DNA of 64,000 nt from Polytrichum commune (taxonomy: Eukaryota; Streptophyta; Polytrichopsida; Polytrichales; Polytrichaceae), in contig OX485803.1 of the NCBI GenBank assembly GCA_950295325.1, forward strand, positions 31,558,001 through 31,622,000, read 5' to 3'. A program made the translations under genes and the position numbers. The notes below the pieces were generated by a model. It saw only the letters and a list, made by a program, of their open reading frames with translations. It did no database searches and was not told where the DNA came from. Within the stretch, counting starts at the first letter, position 1. Every line of letters begins with the position of its first letter. Below, in pieces: positions 60,500 to 64,000 of the stretch.

Positions 60500-63400
60500 T
60501 CATCTGTAAGTGATGCTCACTCTTTGCAAAGGCTTTTGTTGGGTCTCAGCAGACAATTGTACATTTGTTTCTTGCTCATTCTGGAGATGTTTGGCGTGCT
60601 TCTTGTTAGGTGACTCTTTATGCACAGGCAGCTTGAGCTTGGCCTTGTACGGCGAGTTATTCCCAGCTGTGGAATTTAGAATGAAGTTGGCCTGTGATGC
60701 CTCTTTAAATGGAGAAGCTCCCTGCTTCTGACTCTGCACTGGAATGTTCAGACTATTGCTGTTTTCATCATTCTTCACCTCAACCTCCTGCTGATATTGC
60801 TTGCGGGTTCTTTTTTGCTCCTCTCCGTCACCCAAGTCTTCTTTAAATTCCTTATGAACCACTTCTAGTACCCTGTCTCCATGCTTGTCACACCATGTCC
60901 TGTACAGCCCACATAGCCTCGGTTATATATATTTCTTTCCAACTGGTGAAGTAAATGGACACTTTTCTCTCTGCACCCACTTCTTGTAGGATGTGTAACA
61001 CCCAAGTGTGTGAAATGATTAGCAAATCCAAATTGTGCCCGTAGTCACTTTCCTCGTAATTTTTGGAGCTTACATGGATACCCTATTCATGAGTTACTTA
61101 ATGATATAGCCCCCCCAGTATTGACTACCTATTACATCTAGAGTGGTTAAGAAATTTTCAATATGTAGTCCAATCAACACATGCCTTTTTGGTGTCCGTT
61201 CTTAGATTCACACCCAATCATGCATCACCCAAATATAGGTGTCAAACACCAAATTAGACACACCTACACATTCTATCTTTTCAAATAAACCACTGGACTA
61301 ATCGGTTGAACAGCCATGAAAACTCAATCAAGTCTGCCTTCGCCAACATCTTGTCATCTGGCAGGACGAAGCCAAAAGGGACAGAAGCTACTCACTTTGG
61401 AAAGAACTGCTGAAGCTCAATCTTGTCTACTGGCAGACTTGTGGCAATGTCATCAATCTGATCACTTCTGCTCCATCATCCCACAGATGTCACCCTGTCG
61501 GTATCTTACTTGCAGTGCACAACACTAGCTTACTGATTACATCTCCGTAATGAAACGACATCTCTCTGCCATCTTATGTAACTTGATGAGAAGGCAGTTA
61601 GAATTATATTTCCAGTAGTAGATGAGAATGCAGTCAGGATATATTTCAATCTGCTACTGGCAACAGGGAGGAGGGGCTGGTGTCTTACGTGAAAGTCTTC
61701 ATGGAATTAGACTGGCTCATTTCGGTTCGTATCCGTGCCAGCTCTGCTTTGATGTTGGCTCCCAGTGTCTGTGCAACCATGACATGAGAATCTGTCAAAC
61801 ACCTTTGACATACTTACGATATAGCAAGTGAACAATCAGTCAGCGATGATTTGAAAATCTCGGAGCAGGTTGATCATTCTCCTCTTTGTTTGCATACCTT
61901 GTCAACGAAGAGATTAGTAGGAGTGCCCCTTGCATTGCTATTCTTAAGTGTCGTGGTATTCTCATCCTGCCCACTGGTCCCTTCTCTCAGAATTCTCGGT
62001 GAAGGGACCTCATCGCGTTCATATCGGTGGTCTAGAGCGCCATGATCTTCAGTGTTGAGTGGCAGATATGACTCGTTCTCGGACTCCCCTTGGAATTTTC
62101 TCACAAGTCCTGAGAGCAGACTTCCCATCCTCCTGCACTCATCGACGCAAGATTGCCATGTAAATAGCCATATCAACTCTATCAACTCTGCAGTACCTGA
62201 ACGATGAGGAAGGGACCGGTCATAGCAAGTTTTGCAATCATCCACTTGTTCGATTCTCCGGAAATGATCAACATTCTTCGCCATCCCAGACTTGTGGCTA
62301 ACATCATTAGCATGCTTGTGAAATGCACATTCAGGAACCCATCAGCTCTGAAGAAGGCGTTCTGGTATTGCTATTCAGCAGGCATGTTGTACAGACAGGT
62401 TCCATCATACGATCAGTTGAAGTTGGTTGTTTTACAGAATTGTTTTGTTTTCCCCTTCAAAATCCTTCTCAACTTCAAGAGCTCCAAGGATGGGTTTTGG
62501 GATTGCTATCCAGGAGGCATGTTGTACAGACGGGCTTCATCATGTCATTAGTTAAAGTTGGTGCTTTTACAGAACTGTTCTGTTTTCCCTTCAAAAACCC
62601 TCACTCACACCTGAGGCTCAAGCTCTCGGAGATGATCAAACGCACGCTTTTTGGCTAACATCACTCACATGTTTTTAATTTGCAAGCACACTCAAGATGA
62701 ACCCCATGTACTCCGAAGATGTGTTCTGATATTACTATCCGGCAGGCATTATTGTACAGACAGGTTTCATCATCATGTGCTCAGTTTGAGTTGGTTCTTC
62801 CCCAGAATAATTTTGTTTCGTTTCCATTCAAAATTCTCCCCTCACCTGTGGCTCATGCTCTCAGAGATGGTCAACGACGCCTTTCTTGTGGGAGGGGGTG
62901 ATGCATAAAGCGCAGTCAGACTCTCGGTGTCATCCGAATCCTCATGCTCATCCGGAATCTCCCTCCCTACCATTCTCCGGCCGGCTGCTGGGCGATTGGG
63001 AGCTTCTCGAGTGGGTCCATCAGGTCCCCTGTACCAAAAACATTGGTAAAATAGAAACGAATGTCAAATTCGTCACAACCTCGTGTTGCACAAAGTATTC
63101 CTTAAATTCACTTGATTTTCACATGGTAAAATACATAGTTCATTTGCTTTAAAAATGAAGGTTACAAGCTAGAAAGTGAATGCAGAGATAAATTCCTTAA
63201 ACAAGAGTCACAAGATCAGAGATTAATTTCTCAAAAAAGAGTCACAAAATCGAAGGAGCGACTCACGCACCAAGTTGGCTTGAGGATGGACATGGCCTCC
63301 AACATCTTTTTAATCGGCGCTTTCTTAACCACATTGACATGGGGTGAGGACCCATCGCCATTCGCAGTGGCTCCAAATTTGTCAGTCACTGCATCATCTA

Positions 63401-63593
63401 TTATGTTCGGAGGCGCAGTGGAGGTTGAATTATTATAATCCGCAGCTCCAGGCCCCCTGCCCGGTGGGGCTCTCAAAAGCATGACAAAATCCTCCGAATC
63501 AATGAGGGCGCCTTGCTTGGCAAGTCGCTGTATGATGGGGCTCTTTGATGCATGGTACTCATCTTCCGATATGCACCCTGCCTGAAACAAGTC
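60500..63593 (-). CDS. Unrecognised plant protein, 3' part of a multi-exon gene
   Basis: Five exons from 5' to 3' on the minus strand: 63593-63271 (DLFQAGCISEDEYHASKSPI, then QRLAKQGALIDSEDFVMLL), 63028-62846 (GPDGPTREAPNRPAAG, then DEHEDSDDTESLTALYAS), 62297-61898 (AKNVDHFRRIEQVDDCKTCY, then DECRRMGSLLSGLVRKF), 61791-61689 (SHVMVAQTLGANIKAELARI) and 60899-60500 (TWCDKHGDRVLEVVHKEFKE, a charged linker, ending QRVSITYR and TGA). Junctions 1-2, 2-3 and 4-5 agree in phase. Junction 3-4 (94-base intron) does not: exon 3 ends in phase 0 and exon 4 needs phase 1, so a boundary or a small exon is missed or there is a frame break. The gene continues 5' beyond the window. It appears helical, acidic and probably intracellular. 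I cannot name the family. Confidence 0.65.
60955..61275 (+). repeat. Dispersed repeat family R1, copy within an intron
   Basis: Collinear with 52660-53050 (GCACCCACTTCT(T/C)G, GGATGTG, AGCAAATCC, TTGACTA, GTAGTCCAATC, an ACACATGCCTTTTTGG block). It lies in the last intron (60900-61688) of the minus-strand gene. Confidence 0.65.
62298..62845 (-). repeat. Tandemly duplicated intron with a duplicated exon edge
   Basis: The intron contains three copies of a block anchored by GGCATGTTGTACAGAC-type words at 62381, 62516 and 62744 (spacing 135 and 228). Between the last two lies a 44-base segment (62611-62654) that resembles both the 3' edge of exon 2 and the 5' edge of exon 3. It is bounded by AG and GT on the minus strand. 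Confidence 0.75.
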
Positions 63594-64000
63594 CTGCGAA
63601 AACAATAAAACACATCGGCATAAATGTTTAGAACAATGATAGAATTTGACACAAAAATATATTTTCTTGGGCTTGAATTCAGCTCCGAGGTTTCTTGTCA
63701 TTTGTCTGAAGTCAGTTACTGAGAGAACAACCCAAAGTAAGAGGCACCATGACTGTGTCGACCTTTGTGGCAATATGCTCGATGCAGTAAAACCACCATC
63801 GACATACTTAAGTTCCTATGGAATCCATGCGAAGCTACTGTACATGTCAATTGCAGGCGTCTTAGTTTGCAATGAAAACCAAGGCGGACCGATGTTTCGA
63901 TGGACACAGCAGATTTCATTAAAACAATTGTTTATGTGATGATAGAAACAAAGTGTCAGCTACGAGGATTCTTGTTCAAGCGGTGGCTTGAACCCAGTTT
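63594..64000. other. Probably intron of the minus-strand gene
   Basis: Upstream of the acceptor at 63594-63596 no convincing exon is visible on the minus strand before the window ends. Open frames here lack the character of the flanking exons. Confidence 0.4.

Noticed and set aside
63231-63773. 180-codon continuous minus-strand frame as a single exon
   Set aside because: Only 63593-63271 reads as protein. Both ends run into intron past a good acceptor and donor that join in phase to the next exon.
1-64000. CRISPR array, bacterial operon, phage or organelle DNA
   Set aside because: No spaced short direct repeats, no operon-like packing, and introns throughout the recognisable genes. The window is plant nuclear DNA.
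1-64000. Canonical tRNA or rRNA genes
   Set aside because: The only B-box-like sequences lie in the SINE copies and do not fold with a complete tRNA; no rRNA-like segment was seen.

Overview
This is nuclear DNA from a land plant. The proteins I can assemble match plant families (an ISS1/VAS1-type aminotransferase and a plant-style HEMK2/MTQ2 methyltransferase). The genes have many introns with GT-AG junctions. There are only about five genes in 64 kb, and the space between them is filled with non-autonomous transposon remnants and microsatellites. The aminotransferase is clearly related to, but distinct from, the flowering-plant protein, so a non-seed plant (moss, fern or lycophyte) is possible. 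I cannot fix the species.

Layout. 1-314 (+): the last coding exon of an unrecognised gene that begins before the window. 845-950 (-): a likely coding exon of a coiled-coil protein. 4699-7146 (-): HEMK2/MTQ2, the catalytic subunit that methylates release-factor glutamine; first exon not located. 17718-21464 (+): a three-exon gene for a 474-residue coiled-coil protein with one membrane segment near its C terminus. 22-54 kb: a gene desert. 55856-59739 (+): a complete nine-exon ISS1/VAS1 aromatic/methionine aminotransferase, 401 residues, with one GC-AG intron. 60500-63593 (-): the 3' part of an unrecognised multi-exon gene, convergent with ISS1.

Mobile DNA. The best element is a 3463-bp Mutator-like element (29731-33193) with about 525-bp terminal inverted repeats, a perfect 9-bp target duplication and no transposase; a diverged single arm lies at 44398-44750. 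Four Harbinger-like MITEs carry TTA duplications (15346, 20281, 28561, 47417). A roughly 425-bp TIR family has three copies (3251, 5285, 38297), one inside a HEMK2 intron. There are also a CACTA-like MITE (49433), a 1.6-kb TA-flanked element (25076), short fold-back elements (1569, 14223, 52026), a tRNA-derived SINE family (23251, 45394) and other dispersed repeats. No intact transposase or reverse transcriptase is visible, so every copy depends on proteins made elsewhere.

The genes do not form a pathway. HEMK2 acts in translation termination and ISS1 in Trp/IPA/Met metabolism. I found no convincing new multi-gene system. The most unusual signals are the long-armed Mutator-like element, and a tandem duplication at an exon-intron boundary in the 60.5-63.6 kb gene that has created a possible 44-base poison exon.
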